Source: Serratia odorifera
GTDB lineage: Bacteria; Pseudomonadota; Gammaproteobacteria; Enterobacterales; Enterobacteriaceae
Assembly (NCBI RefSeq): GCF_900635445.1
Contig: NZ_LR134117.1
Location: forward strand, 3,410,001-3,474,000
Direction of reading: 5' to 3'
Length of the DNA stretch: 64,000 nt
Part shown: positions 1 to 8,631 of the stretch, in pieces
Position numbering within the stretch: position 1 is the first letter of the stretch
How the letters are laid out: every line of letters begins with the position of its first letter
Position numbers and translations under genes: made by a program
Notes under the pieces: generated by a model
What the model was told of the DNA's origin: nothing
What the model saw: the letters and a program-made list of their open reading frames with translations, nothing else
Database searches by the model: none

Positions 1-1118
1 TCAAACATCGCAGCCAGCGCCAGACGCGCGCCGCTCATGCCCAACGGATGGCCGAGGGCGATGGCGCCGCCGTTGGGGTTTACCTGCTCGGCGTCGTCCG
101 GCAGGCCGAGCTGGCGCAGTACCGCCAAGGCCTGAGCGGCGAACGCTTCGTTGAGTTCAATGACGTCCATTTGCGCCAGGCTCAGCCCGGCGATTTCCAA
201 TACCCTGCGCGTCGCCGGCAGCGGGCCGATGCCCATCAAGCGTGGTTCGACGCCGCAGGTGGCGGTGGCGACAATGCGCGCCCGCGGCGTCAGCCCCTGC
301 TGCATGGCGATGGTCTCGGAGGCCACCAGCAGTGCCGCCGCGCCGTCATTAAGGCCAGAGGCGTTGCCGGCGGTCACGCTGCCAGGCTGGCGGAACGGTG
401 TTTTCAGCGCCTGTAGCTGCGCCAGAGTCGTATCTGCGCGTGGGTGCTGATCCTGGTCAAAGACGCGCAGCGCGCCTTTTTTGTCACTGATGCTCACCGG
501 AACGATTTGCTGTGCCAGTATGCCGGCGGCCTGTGCGTGCGCGGTGCGCTGCTGGCTGCGCAACGCAAAGGCATCCTGATCGGCACGGCTGATGGAGAAC
601 TGCGCCGCGACGTTTTCGGCGGTTTCCGGCATCGAGTCGGTGCCGAACCGCTGCTGCATCAGCGGGTTGACGAAACGCCAGCCGAGCGTGGTGTCATACA
701 GCTGTGCCTGGCGGCTGAAGGCGCTGTCGGCCTTGCCCATCACCAGCGGTGCACGGGTCATCGATTCTGCGCCGCCGGCCACTACCAGTCCGGCTTCGCC
801 GGCTTTGATACTGCGTGCCGCCATCGCCAGCGCATCCAGCCCGGAGCCGCACAGGCGGTTGACGGTGGTGCCGGAAACGCTTTGCGGCAACCCGGCCAGC
901 AGTGCCGCCATGCGCGCCAGATTGCGGTTGTCTTCGCCAGCCTGATTGGCGCAGCCGAGGATCACGTCGTCAACCCGCGCCCAGTCCAGTTGGGGGTGGC
1001 GTTCCATCAAGGCACGCAGCGGCAACGCGGCCAGATCGTCGGTGCGCACCGTCGCCAACGCGCCACCATAGCGGCCAATCGGCGTGCGCACGCCGTCACA
1101 GATAAACGCCTGACTCAT
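1..1118 (-). CDS. paaJ: 3-oxoadipyl-CoA / 3-oxo-5,6-dehydrosuberyl-CoA thiolase PaaJ, C-terminus cut by window edge
   Basis: This thiolase carries out the last beta-oxidation-like step of phenylacetate degradation, releasing acetyl-CoA from the ring-opened CoA thioester. Read from the ATG at 1118, the frame is open to the window edge (about 372 residues; the family is about 400). It contains the nucleophile-region motif TVNRLCGSGLDA, the block GGAESMTRAP and, near the edge, NEAFAAQ and GGAIALGHPLGMSGAR, which carry catalytic His residues. The final Cys-containing motif lies outside the window. The start overlaps the paaI stop by 4 bases (ATGA), so it is translationally coupled within the operon. 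No frame break is seen. Confidence 0.93.
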   Translation of the reverse strand, partial: MSQAFICDGVRTPIGRYGGALATVRTDDLAALPLRALMERHPQLDWARVDDVILGCANQAGEDNRNLARMAALLAGLPQSVSGTTVNRLCGSGLDALAMAARSIKAGEAGLVVAGGAESMTRAPLVMGKADSAFSRQAQLYDTTLGWRFVNPLMQQRFGTDSMPETAENVAAQFSISRADQDAFALRSQQRTAHAQAAGILAQQIVPVSISDKKGALRVFDQDQHPRADTTLAQLQALKTPFRQPGSVTAGNASGLNDGAAALLVASETIAMQQGLTPRARIVATATCGVEPRLMGIGPLPATRRVLEIAGLSLAQMDVIELNEAFAAQALAVLRQLGLPDDAEQVNPNGGAIALGHPLGMSGARLALAAMF

Positions 1119-1555
1119 GGCTGCTCCTCCAGAATGCGATGACCAAGACGATGTGCGCGGCCGCGGAACCAGGCGACGGTTTTCCCGCGCTGGTTGACGA
1201 TCTGCACGTCGTACAGGCCGCCGGTTTGGCCTTGATGACGCACTTCGGCGCTGGCGGTCAGCCGGTCGCCGGCCAGCGCCGGGCGGATAAAGTCAATGCT
1301 GCAACCGGCGGCGACCGCCGCCAGTCCCTGGCTGTTGCAGGCGTAGGCAAATGCGGTATCGGCCAGGCTGAACAGCTGTCCGCCGTGACAGGTCTGATGG
1401 CCGTTGAGCATCTGCGGGCCGACCACCATACTGACCTGCGCAAAACCGCAATCAACGGCGTCTAGCGTCATGCCCATCGCTTGCGCACAGGTATCCTGTT
1501 GGTACAGCTGTTCGGCACAGCGTTGTGCCAGGTCGCGGGGAGTCATGGCGTTCAT
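1115..1555 (-). CDS. paaI: hydroxyphenylacetyl-CoA thioesterase PaaI
   Basis: A 146-residue hotdog-fold thioesterase. In the paa pathway PaaI hydrolyses stalled aryl-CoA intermediates and so frees CoA. The sequence has the hotdog signature NGHQTCHGGQLFSLADTA, in which the HGG-FSLAD segment holds the active-site region, followed by SIDFIRPALAGDRL. Length matches the family (about 140). It sits between paaH and paaJ with 4-base ATGA overlaps on both sides, which indicates one polycistronic message. The start at 1555 is preceded by the purine-rich GGAGAACACCG. No defects are visible. Confidence 0.93.
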   Translation of the reverse strand: MNAMTPRDLAQRCAEQLYQQDTCAQAMGMTLDAVDCGFAQVSMVVGPQMLNGHQTCHGGQLFSLADTAFAYACNSQGLAAVAAGCSIDFIRPALAGDRLTASAEVRHQGQTGGLYDVQIVNQRGKTVAWFRGRAHRLGHRILEEQP

Positions 1556-3085
1556 CGGTGTTCTCCTGACGGCAGGGCGGCGTATTGAGTGGCACGGTGG
1601 CGCAGCAACGGCATCGGCCGGTAGCGCGGTTCAAGATAGCAACGGTGCAGATTTTCCAGCGTCGTCAGTATCTGCGACCAGCCGAGCGCCGCACCCCAGG
1701 CTAGCGGGCCGCGTGGATAATTGACGCCGAACAGCATGGCGTTGTCGGTATCGGCGGCGCTGGCCACGCCTTTGTTCACCACGTCGAGTGCTTCGTTGAC
1801 CAGCATGGCGACGGTGCGCATCACCAGTAATCCGGGGTAATCCGGCAGTTCAATAACGCGCTTGCCGAGCGTTTGCAGCAGATGAATCACTTTGGCGCTG
1901 TCCTGCGGACGGTTCTGGGATGCGCAGGCCAGGACGAGGGTCGGCGCGCGCCGGTAATTGGCGGACAGATCGAACAGCACCACTGGCGTGCCGAGCTGCT
2001 GCGCCATCTGGCTCGCAGTTTTACCATTTGTTAACATAAATGTAACTTCATCAACCGTGGCAAACGGGCTGGTCTGGCCAGGTTGTTTGACCGCGCCCGC
2101 ATTTTCCTGCAGCAGGGCGGCCAGCTCCGGCAGCGATGTCCAGTCACCGTGCAGCGTAACCCTGGGCAGCGACGCGGCGCCTACCGGCTCGGCGTAGCGT
2201 GCTGCCGGATTGAGGCTTTCATCATCGTAACGGTAAAAACCGCGCCCGCTTTTACGCCCCAGATGTCCGGCGCTGACCCGCTCCTGCTGCAGCAGCGAAG
2301 GGCGGAAACGGTCGTCATGAAAAAAGGCCTGAAACACCGACTGGGTGACGGCAAAGTTGACGTCCTGGCCAATCAGATCGGTGAGTTGCAACGGCCCCAT
2401 GGCAAAGCCGCCGGCGTCACGCATGGCCGCGTCCAGCGTCGCTACGTCGGCGATCTGTTCCTCCAGCGCCCGCAGCGTTTCGGCATAAAATGGCCGGGCG
2501 ACGCGATTGACGATAAACCCCGGCGTCGAGCGGCACTGTACCGGCTGTTTGCCCCAGTGCCGCGCCAGCGCGTCGAGCCGGCGCAGGGTAGTGGCATCGG
2601 TGTCCAGACCGGCGACGATTTCCACCAGTTTCATCAGCGGCGCCGGGTTGAAGAAATGCATGCCGGCCATGCGTTGTGGATGGCGTAATACGCTGGCGAT
2701 GGCGGTGATGGACAACGACGAGGTATTACTGGCAAATAGCGTGTCGTGGCGCAGATCGCCTCCAGATCGCGGAACAGGCTCTGCTTGATCTCCCGCTTTT
2801 CCGCCACTGCTTCGATCACCATCCGCAGTCGGCCAGTTGCTCCAGCGACGCGGCAATGCTGATATTCGCCAGCAGCCGTTCTGCGTCGCCGCGTTGCGCC
2901 TTGCCGGCCTCCACTCGACGACGCAGGCGTTGCCCTAAGGTCTCCAGCGCCCGCACCGCCGCGGGTTGGGAAATATCAAACAGTTTGACCGGGTGCCCGG
3001 CGGCAGCGGCCAGTTGGGCGATACCGATGCCCATGGTACCGGCGCCAATCACCGCCAGCGAGCCGTGAAACAGGGGAGCGTTCAT
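1552..3085 (-). pseudogene. paaH: 3-hydroxyadipyl-CoA dehydrogenase PaaH, two frameshifts as read
   Basis: NAD-dependent oxidation of 3-hydroxyadipyl-CoA, the step before the PaaJ thiolase. The N-terminus (ATG at 3085, two bases after the paaG stop) has the Rossmann motif VIGAGTMGIGIAQ. Later segments show SNTSSLSITAIA, HFFNPAPLMKLVEIV and FIVNRVARPF, typical of 3-hydroxyacyl-CoA dehydrogenases, and a duplicated C-terminal domain. The frame breaks twice, near 2822 and near 2746; each break is repaired by adding one base, giving about 511 residues. The middle piece (VIEAVAEKREIKQSLFRDLE) is perfectly family-like, so both breaks look like missing bases in the read rather than decay. The 3' end overlaps paaI by 4 bases. 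Confidence 0.85.
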
Positions 3086-3087
3086 AT

Positions 3088-3880
3088 TTATTTCCCGCTG
3101 AACGAAGGTGGCGTTTGGCGAAAAAGGCGCTGACGCCTTCACGATAGTCGTCGCTACGACCGCCGAGGCGTTGCAGATCGCGCTCCAGATCGAGCTGCTG
3201 ATCGAGCGTATTGGTCGCTGCGCTGTAAATGGCCTTTTTGATCAGGCCCAGCCCATAGGTCGGCTGGCTCGCCAGGTGTCGTGCCAGCGTTTGCGTGCGT
3301 TCGGCCAATTCTGCGCCGTCCACCACCTGCCAGATCAAGCCCCATTCCAGCGCCTGGCGCGCGTCAATCCTGTCGCCCAGCAGCGCCATGCCCATGGCGC
3401 GCGCATGGCCGGCCAGCCGTGGCAGGAACCAGCTAGCGCCGGAATCCGGCACCAGCCCCAGTTTGCAGAATGACTGGATAAAACTGGCATTGTCGGCGGC
3501 GATCACGATGGTCGCAGGCCATCGCCAGTGCAGCACCGGCACCGGCCGCCACGCCGTTGACACCACAGATCACCGGCTTGGGCAAGCTGGTCAGCCGGCG
3601 GATCAACGGGTTGTAAAAGCGCTCGACCGACAGGCCGAGATCCGGTGCCTGCCGATCGGCGCTCACCGTGCGATCGTTCAGATCCTGCCCGGCGCAGAAA
3701 CCGCGGCCGGCGCCGGTAATCACCACGCAGCGCACCGTATCATCGCGCTCGGCGACGGTCAGTGCTTCCGCCAGTTGGTGGTGCATTTCATCATTGAAAG
3801 CTGTTCAGCCGATCCGCGCGGTTCAGGGTAATGGTCAACACCCCGGCGTCGAGCTGGCTTAAAATCAGTGCGTTATCCAT
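3088..3880 (-). pseudogene. paaG: 2-(1,2-epoxy-1,2-dihydrophenyl)acetyl-CoA isomerase PaaG, three frameshifts as read
   Basis: Crotonase-fold isomerase that converts the ring epoxide to the oxepin and later shifts double bonds. Recognisable blocks are GAGRGFCAGQDLNDR, GVNGVAAGAGAALAMACD (oxyanion hole), FCKLGLVPDSGASWFLPRLAG and REGVSAFFAKR, closely following E. coli PaaG. The frame is broken by one extra T near 3798, one extra C near 3510 and one missing base near 3109. After these three edits the gene gives 263 residues, essentially the E. coli length, ending PSFSGK. Start ATG is at 3880, three bases after the paaF stop. Three indels in 0.8 kb of a conserved gene argue for sequencing error. 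Confidence 0.83.
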
Positions 3881-3883
3881 AAA

Positions 3884-4657
3884 TCAGCGCCCCTTGTAGT
3901 GCGGAGTACGTTTTTCGAAGAAGGCGGCGATGCCTTCGTGACGATCTTCAGTGGCCGCCAGCGTAACGAACTGCTGGCGTTCAATGGCCAACCCGGCGCT
4001 CAGGCCGGTTTCTTCCGCCTGTTTCAACGCCTGCTTGGCGGCGCGTAACGCCAGCGGCGCCTGTTGGCTGATGCGGGAGGCGATCTGTTCAGCACGTTCC
4101 AGCGTCAATGCGTCGAGGCAGACTTCGCTTACCAGCCCGCTTTGCAGCGCCAGGCGGGCATCGATGGCTTCGCCGCTCAGCACCATCTGGCTGGCACGAG
4201 ATTTGCCGACGCAGCGCATCAAGCGCTGGGTGCCGCCAGCGCCCGGCATCAGGCCGAGGGTGATTTCCGGCAGGCCGAAGCGCGCGCTTTCACCGCAGAT
4301 AATGATGTCGCACGCCAGTGCCAGTTCGCAGCCTGCGCCGAGTGCGTAACCGTTGACCGCCGCCAGCAGCGGCTTGCTGAACTGGGCGAGACGTTGCCAT
4401 AGCTGCGGTCGGTGGTCGGCCAGTGCCGCCGGCAGGTCTTGCTGTTGCAACTCGTGTAAATCGGCACCGGCGGCGAAGTAACGCGCCGAACCAGCAATCA
4501 CCACCGCGCCAACCTCGGCGTCGGCATCGGCCTGTCCCAGCAGGTAGACCAGCTGTTCCAGGCACGGGGTGCTGAGCGCGTTACGGGCTTGCGGACGCTG
4601 CAAGGTCAGGGTGACCACGCGCTGGCGTTGTTGGCGCTGTATCCAGGGGGTTTCCAT
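3884..4657 (-). CDS. paaF: 2,3-dehydroadipyl-CoA hydratase PaaF
   Basis: Intact 257-residue enoyl-CoA hydratase of the crotonase family, hydrating 2,3-dehydroadipyl-CoA to 3-hydroxyadipyl-CoA in phenylacetate catabolism. Family blocks visible are FAAGADLHEL, AAVNGYALGAGCELALACD (oxyanion hole and CoA site), FGLPEITLGLMPGAGGTQRL with the catalytic Glu region, and the C-terminal EGIAAFFEKRTPHYKGR. It lies between paaE (9-base gap) and paaG (3-base gap) on the minus strand. It shares the crotonase fold with paaG, and the GGTQRL block marks it as the hydratase of the pair. No defects. Confidence 0.92.
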   Translation of the reverse strand: METPWIQRQQRQRVVTLTLQRPQARNALSTPCLEQLVYLLGQADADAEVGAVVIAGSARYFAAGADLHELQQQDLPAALADHRPQLWQRLAQFSKPLLAAVNGYALGAGCELALACDIIICGESARFGLPEITLGLMPGAGGTQRLMRCVGKSRASQMVLSGEAIDARLALQSGLVSEVCLDALTLERAEQIASRISQQAPLALRAAKQALKQAEETGLSAGLAIERQQFVTLAATEDRHEGIAAFFEKRTPHYKGR

Positions 4658-4666
4658 CCAAGACTC

Positions 4667-5724
4667 CTATACGTCGAAATCCAGCACCACGCCGTCGCCC
4701 TTTGGCCACGACTGGCAACTGAGTACATAGCCGGCGGCGAGCTGATCCGCTTCCAGGCTGTAGTTGACACCCATTTCCACTTCGCCGGACGTCAGCCTGC
4801 ATTTACAGGTGGCGCACACGCCTCCTTTGCAGGCGTACGGCAGATCCGCGCCCTGGCGCAGCGCGGCGTCGAGGATGCTGTCATCCTGGGCGGTGACGTC
4901 GATGTTCAACCGGCGGCCATCGAGCAGGATCTCTACCCGCGTGGCGTCGCGCCCGGCGTCGCGTTGCGGCCGCACGCTGCGGCCACCGGTGTTGAAACGT
5001 TCGCTGTGGATATGTTCGGCTGGCATGCCGGCCTGTTCCAGTACGCTATGGGCCTGGTCCATCATCGCCTGCGGTCCGCAGATAAAGGCGTGGTGGTAAT
5101 CGCGGTAATCGAGCAGCGTGCGGCCCAGCGCCAGCAGACGTTCACCGTCGATGCGCCCGTTGAGCAGCGGACTGTCCTGGCTTTCCTGGCTGAACAGGTA
5201 CAGCGGCTGAAAGCGTTGCGGATAGCGGTTTTTCAGGTCGGACAGCGCTTCCTTGAACATCACCGAACGGCTGCTGCGGTTGCCGTACAGCAGGGTAAAG
5301 CGGCTGTGCGCTTCCGCCTGTAACGTGGCCTTGATGATCGACAGCATCGGGGTAATGCCCGAGCCGGCGGCGATAGCCAGGTAATTACCGTGTCGCTCTG
5401 GCTGCGGCTGGTAGCCGAAGCGCCCCTGCGGCAGCATCACTCCAACGCATCGCCGACCTGCAACGCCTGATTGACGAACGAGGAAAAACGCCCCTGTTCC
5501 ACGGCCTTGACGCCGATTTGCAGCAGCCCCTCCTGCGGCGCGCTGCAGATCGAATAGCAACGGCGTAACTCTTCGCCATTCATCTGAGCCTTTAACGTCA
5601 GGTGCTGACCGGGGGTATAACGGTAGTGGCCTTTGAGTTCCTCGGGCACGCGCAGGGTGATGGCTACGGCATCCGCGGTTTCGCGCTCAATGGCCGCGAC
5701 GCTCAGGCGATAAAAGGTCGTCAT
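4667..5724 (-). pseudogene. paaE: phenylacetyl-CoA epoxidase reductase subunit PaaE (PaaK), one frameshift as read
   Basis: Electron-transfer subunit of the PaaABCE epoxidase. It passes electrons from NADPH through FAD and a [2Fe-2S] cluster to the PaaA di-iron centre. The N-terminal part has the flavin motif RRCYSIC, the middle has AAGSGITPMLSI for NADPH binding, and the C-terminus has the plant-type ferredoxin motif YACKGGVCATCKCRL with a further Cys in YVLSCQSWP. One base is missing near 5442, between QVGDALE and VMLPQGRFGYQ; adding it restores about 352 residues. The chosen ATG (5724, protein MTTFYRLSV) fits the family start. It is the fifth gene of the operon. Confidence 0.87.
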
Positions 5725-5794
5725 GGTGTTCTGCGCTCCTGTCCTTCGATATTTGCCGCCGCCAGTCTGGCTGATGGCGCATTGCGGGAGGTCT

Positions 5795-6292
5795 TTAGAT
5801 GCATTTGAAATAATCGAACGGTTCGCGACAGGCGCGGCAGCGATACAGCGCTTTGCAGGCGGTGGAACCGAACTCGCTGATTTTCTCGGTGTGTTCACTG
5901 CCGCAGCGCGGGCAGGGTACCGGGCCGTGGCTGAGCGGTCGGTCGCAGCTGTGACCCTGCGGCGGCGCCACGCCGTATTGCCGCAGCCGGGCGCGCGCTT
6001 CGGCGTTCATCCAGTCGGTGGTCCAGGCGGGATCGAGGCGTACCTCAACCCTTACCGGGCTGAAACCGGCCTCGAACAGCTGGCGTTCGATCGCCTCGAG
6101 CAGAAATTCAGTCGCCGGGCAGCCGGAATAGGTTGGCGTAAAGGTGACGCGCCAGCCGGTACCCTCGGCTTCCACGCTGCGCACCATGCCCAGATCGGTG
6201 ATCGACAGCACCGGCAACTCCGGATCGCTGATCTGTTGCAGGCAATGCCAGATTTTTGGAATTTCAGCCGGTTGCAAACGATTCATGGTCAT
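5795..6292 (-). CDS. paaD: PaaD, iron-sulfur maturation-type protein of the phenylacetyl-CoA epoxidase operon
   Basis: Intact 165-residue PaaD. The N-terminal two thirds is a MIP18/DUF59-like domain (ISDPELPVLSITDLGMV, then TPTYSGCPATEFL with its Cys). The C-terminus is a zinc-ribbon-like segment with CPRCGS and YRCRACREPF. In E. coli the gene is needed for the pathway but is not a catalytic subunit; a role in assembling the Fe-S cluster of PaaE is the usual inference. It lies 8 bases after paaC and 70 bases before paaE. The ATG at 6292 gives MTMNRLQ; a second ATG two codons on is an equally possible start. Confidence 0.92.
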   Translation of the reverse strand: MTMNRLQPAEIPKIWHCLQQISDPELPVLSITDLGMVRSVEAEGTGWRVTFTPTYSGCPATEFLLEAIERQLFEAGFSPVRVEVRLDPAWTTDWMNAEARARLRQYGVAPPQGHSCDRPLSHGPVPCPRCGSEHTEKISEFGSTACKALYRCRACREPFDYFKCI

Positions 6293-6300
6293 CGGCGTGT

Positions 6301-7059
6301 CTACCAGCGGCTATCTGGATAGGCGCGTTGCAGAAACTGCATTTCCGCCAGCATGAACCCGAGGTGCTCGGTGTGCTGTCCCTGTTTGCCGCCGAAACGA
6401 AAGGCCGGTTGCTGTGGCAGGGTTAGCGTAGCCTGTTGCAGCGTTTCGCTGACCAACGCCTGCCACGGCTGCTGCAACTGGCGCGGATCGACGGCAATGC
6501 CCCGTTCGGCCAGTTCGATTTCGTTGTCATCGGCGTGAAACAGTTCGGCGGTGAAGCGCCACAGCGCGTCCAGCGACTGCTGGATCTTCTGATGACTGGT
6601 TTCGCTGCCATCACCCAGGCGAACCATCCAGCCACGACTAAAGCGCAGGTGGTATTCCGCTTCTTTCAACGATTTTGCGCCGATTGCCGCCAACCGTGGA
6701 TCGCGACTGCGGCTCAGCTCGCGATGCAGCAGCAGGTGATAGGCATCTAGCAGGAACTGGCGCACCAGCGTGTCGTTAAAACCGCCGTTCGGCTGTTCCG
6801 CCAGCAGCAGATTATGAAATTCACGTTCGTCGCGGCCAAACGCCAGCGTGTCTTCACTGTGCGGCGGCCCCAGTAATTCGGCGGCATAACCGAGGAAGTT
6901 GCGCGCCTGCCCCAGCAGGTCGAGCCCCACATTGGCCAATGCCAGATCGATCTCCAGCTCTGGCGCATGACCGCACCAGGCGCACAGACGCTGTGCCAGA
7001 ATCAGCGGCGTATCGCCCTGGCGCAAAATGTAGGTAATGCGTGGATCGCGTTGCGTCAT
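6301..7059 (-). CDS. paaC: phenylacetyl-CoA epoxidase structural subunit PaaC
   Basis: Intact 252-residue PaaC, the non-catalytic ferritin-like partner that forms a stable subcomplex with PaaA. The sequence is helical and shows LGQARNFLGYAAELLG, DEREFHNLLL, SLKEAEYHLRFSRGWMVRLGDG and the C-terminal block LGFMLAEMQFLQRAYPDSRW, as in E. coli PaaC. The ATG at 7059 is chosen because GAGG lies 6 bases upstream; an in-frame GTG at 7071 overlaps the paaB stop and is less likely. The gene starts 8 bases after the paaB stop codon. Confidence 0.93.
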   Translation of the reverse strand: MTQRDPRITYILRQGDTPLILAQRLCAWCGHAPELEIDLALANVGLDLLGQARNFLGYAAELLGPPHSEDTLAFGRDEREFHNLLLAEQPNGGFNDTLVRQFLLDAYHLLLHRELSRSRDPRLAAIGAKSLKEAEYHLRFSRGWMVRLGDGSETSHQKIQQSLDALWRFTAELFHADDNEIELAERGIAVDPRQLQQPWQALVSETLQQATLTLPQQPAFRFGGKQGQHTEHLGFMLAEMQFLQRAYPDSRW

Positions 7060-7067
7060 GAAGAGCC

Positions 7068-7355
7068 TCACATGTTTTTGATGCCGTCGGGAATGGTATA
7101 GAACGTCGGGTGTCGATAGATCTTGTCATCTGACGGATCGAAAAACGCCGCGCGATCTTCCGGCTGTGAGGCGATCAGATGGCAAGATTGCACCACCCAG
7201 ATCGAACAGCCTTCGTTGCGGCGGGTATAGGCGTCGCGGGCGTTTTCCAACGCCATCTGGTCATCAGCGGCGTGCAGGCTGCCGACGTGGCGGTGCGCCA
7301 GACCTTGTTTGCTGCGAATAAACACTTCGTATAACGGCCATTCAGCGTGGGTCAT
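7068..7355 (-). CDS. paaB: phenylacetyl-CoA epoxidase subunit PaaB
   Basis: Intact 95-residue PaaB, the small subunit that bridges PaaAC heterodimers in the epoxidase. Family features are WPLYEVFIRSKQGLAHRHVG at the N-terminus, ALENARDAYTRRNEGCSIWV and the tail DDKIYRHPTFYTIPDGIKNM. A longer in-frame extension upstream of 7355 overlaps paaA and has no family similarity; the ATG at 7355 is preceded by GATGAGGAGATCCCG, a good ribosome site. It lies 23 bases after paaA. Confidence 0.94.
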   Translation of the reverse strand: MTHAEWPLYEVFIRSKQGLAHRHVGSLHAADDQMALENARDAYTRRNEGCSIWVVQSCHLIASQPEDRAAFFDPSDDKIYRHPTFYTIPDGIKNM

Positions 7356-7378
7356 CGGGATCTCCTCATCCAGGGGCG

Positions 7379-8314
7379 TCATGCTGCCTGATTGCCTTTT
7401 GCCGCGTGGGCCATGGCGCCTTCGCGCACCCAGTCGCCTTGCTGCCAGGCGTGACGTTTGGCTGCAAGGCGTTCGTGGTTGCATTGGCCCTGACCCTTGA
7501 TCACCTGAAACAGTTCGTTCCAGTCGATGTCGCCAAAGCGATAATGGCCGGTGGCTTCATCCCAGCGCAGATCGGTATCCGGCGCGCTCATGCCCAATGC
7601 CTCCAGTTGCGGCACGGTGTTGTCGACAAATTTTTGGCGCAGCTCGTCGTTGCTGTGGCGCTTAATCTTCCAGGCCATGCTTTGCGCACTGTGCGGCGAG
7701 TCGCTATCGCTCGGGCCAAACATCATCAGTACCGGCCACCAGAAACGGTTGATGGCGTCCTGCAGCATGGCCCTTTGCGCGCTGCTGCCGTTGGCCAGCG
7801 CCATCACCGCTTCGTAACCCTGCCGCTGGTGAAAACTTTCCTCTTTGCAAATCTTCACCATTGCGCGGGCGTAGGGGCCATAGGAGGCGCGGCACAGCGC
7901 CACCTGGTTGACGATGGCTGCGCCATCCACCAGCCAGCCGATAACGCCGACGTCAGCCCAGTTGAGGGTGGGGTAATTGAAAATCGACGAATATTTCATC
8001 TTGCCATCCAGCATCTTCTGGTAGATATCCTGGCGTGAACAGCCGAGGGTTTCAGCCGCGCTGTACAGGTACAGTCCATGACCGGCCTCATCTTGCACCT
8101 TTGCCAGCAGCACCGCTTTACGGCGCAGGGTGGGGGCGCGCGTCAGCCAGTTGGCTTCCGGCAGCATGCCGATAACTTCCGAGTGGGCGTGTTGGCCTAT
8201 CTGGCGGATCAGGTTCTGGCGGTAGGCATCTGGCATCCAGTCTTTCGCTTCGATGGAAATATCTGCCGCGATCTTGTCGTCGAACAGCGCTTCATGTTGG
8301 GCTTTTATTGCCAT
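7379..8314 (-). CDS. paaA: phenylacetyl-CoA epoxidase catalytic subunit PaaA
   Basis: Intact 311-residue catalytic subunit of the multicomponent epoxidase, which inserts oxygen into the aromatic ring of phenylacetyl-CoA. Carboxylate-bridged di-iron ligand regions are visible in VQDEAGHGLYLYSAAETLG and KICKEESFHQRQGYE (paired ExxH motifs). The CoA-ester binding region and IGQHAHSEVIGMLPE follow the E. coli protein closely. ATG at 8314 is chosen because GAGG lies 6 bases upstream; an in-frame start 4 codons earlier has no such site. First gene of the minus-strand operon, divergent from paaZ. Confidence 0.95.
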   Translation of the reverse strand: MAIKAQHEALFDDKIAADISIEAKDWMPDAYRQNLIRQIGQHAHSEVIGMLPEANWLTRAPTLRRKAVLLAKVQDEAGHGLYLYSAAETLGCSRQDIYQKMLDGKMKYSSIFNYPTLNWADVGVIGWLVDGAAIVNQVALCRASYGPYARAMVKICKEESFHQRQGYEAVMALANGSSAQRAMLQDAINRFWWPVLMMFGPSDSDSPHSAQSMAWKIKRHSNDELRQKFVDNTVPQLEALGMSAPDTDLRWDEATGHYRFGDIDWNELFQVIKGQGQCNHERLAAKRHAWQQGDWVREGAMAHAAKGNQAA

Positions 8315-8631
8315 GCCAAACCTCAATATGGTTCGTTAATTTTATGTGATGATAAAAATATGAATCATTTAAAGTAACCGTAAAGCTACAATCTGATAAC
8401 AAAAAGATCAAACGGGATTATTATGGTTTTGCGATACTCATCACAAGGTGTCTTGTTATCTTATTGTTTTTAATTAAATTAAATAAGGTAATTTAAAGGC
8501 ATGACCGCTGTAATTGAAGCGTTACGCTGGCTTTGTTTGCTTTTTGTTAAATATAATCTTGGCGTTGATTGGCAAATATATGATACGTAATTATCATTGT
8601 TGTTGTGATTTTATGAACTCAGGAGAGGCAG
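8315..8631. promoter_or_regulatory. paaA-paaZ divergent control region
   Basis: This 317-base AT-rich stretch separates two divergent phenylacetate units and must hold both promoters. A 16-base inverted repeat, TGATA-N6-TATCA, lies at 8581-8596, 35 bases upstream of paaZ. Another run, TTATGTGATGATAAAAATATG near 8340, resembles half of a CRP site. In E. coli the paa promoters are repressed by PaaX, relieved by phenylacetyl-CoA, and activated by CRP and IHF. Assigning the inverted repeat to PaaX is a guess. No gene is visible here. Confidence 0.5.

Noticed and set aside
4589..5323. 244-residue plus-strand ORF over paaE/paaF
   Set aside because: It is the complement of real paa genes and has no family similarity.
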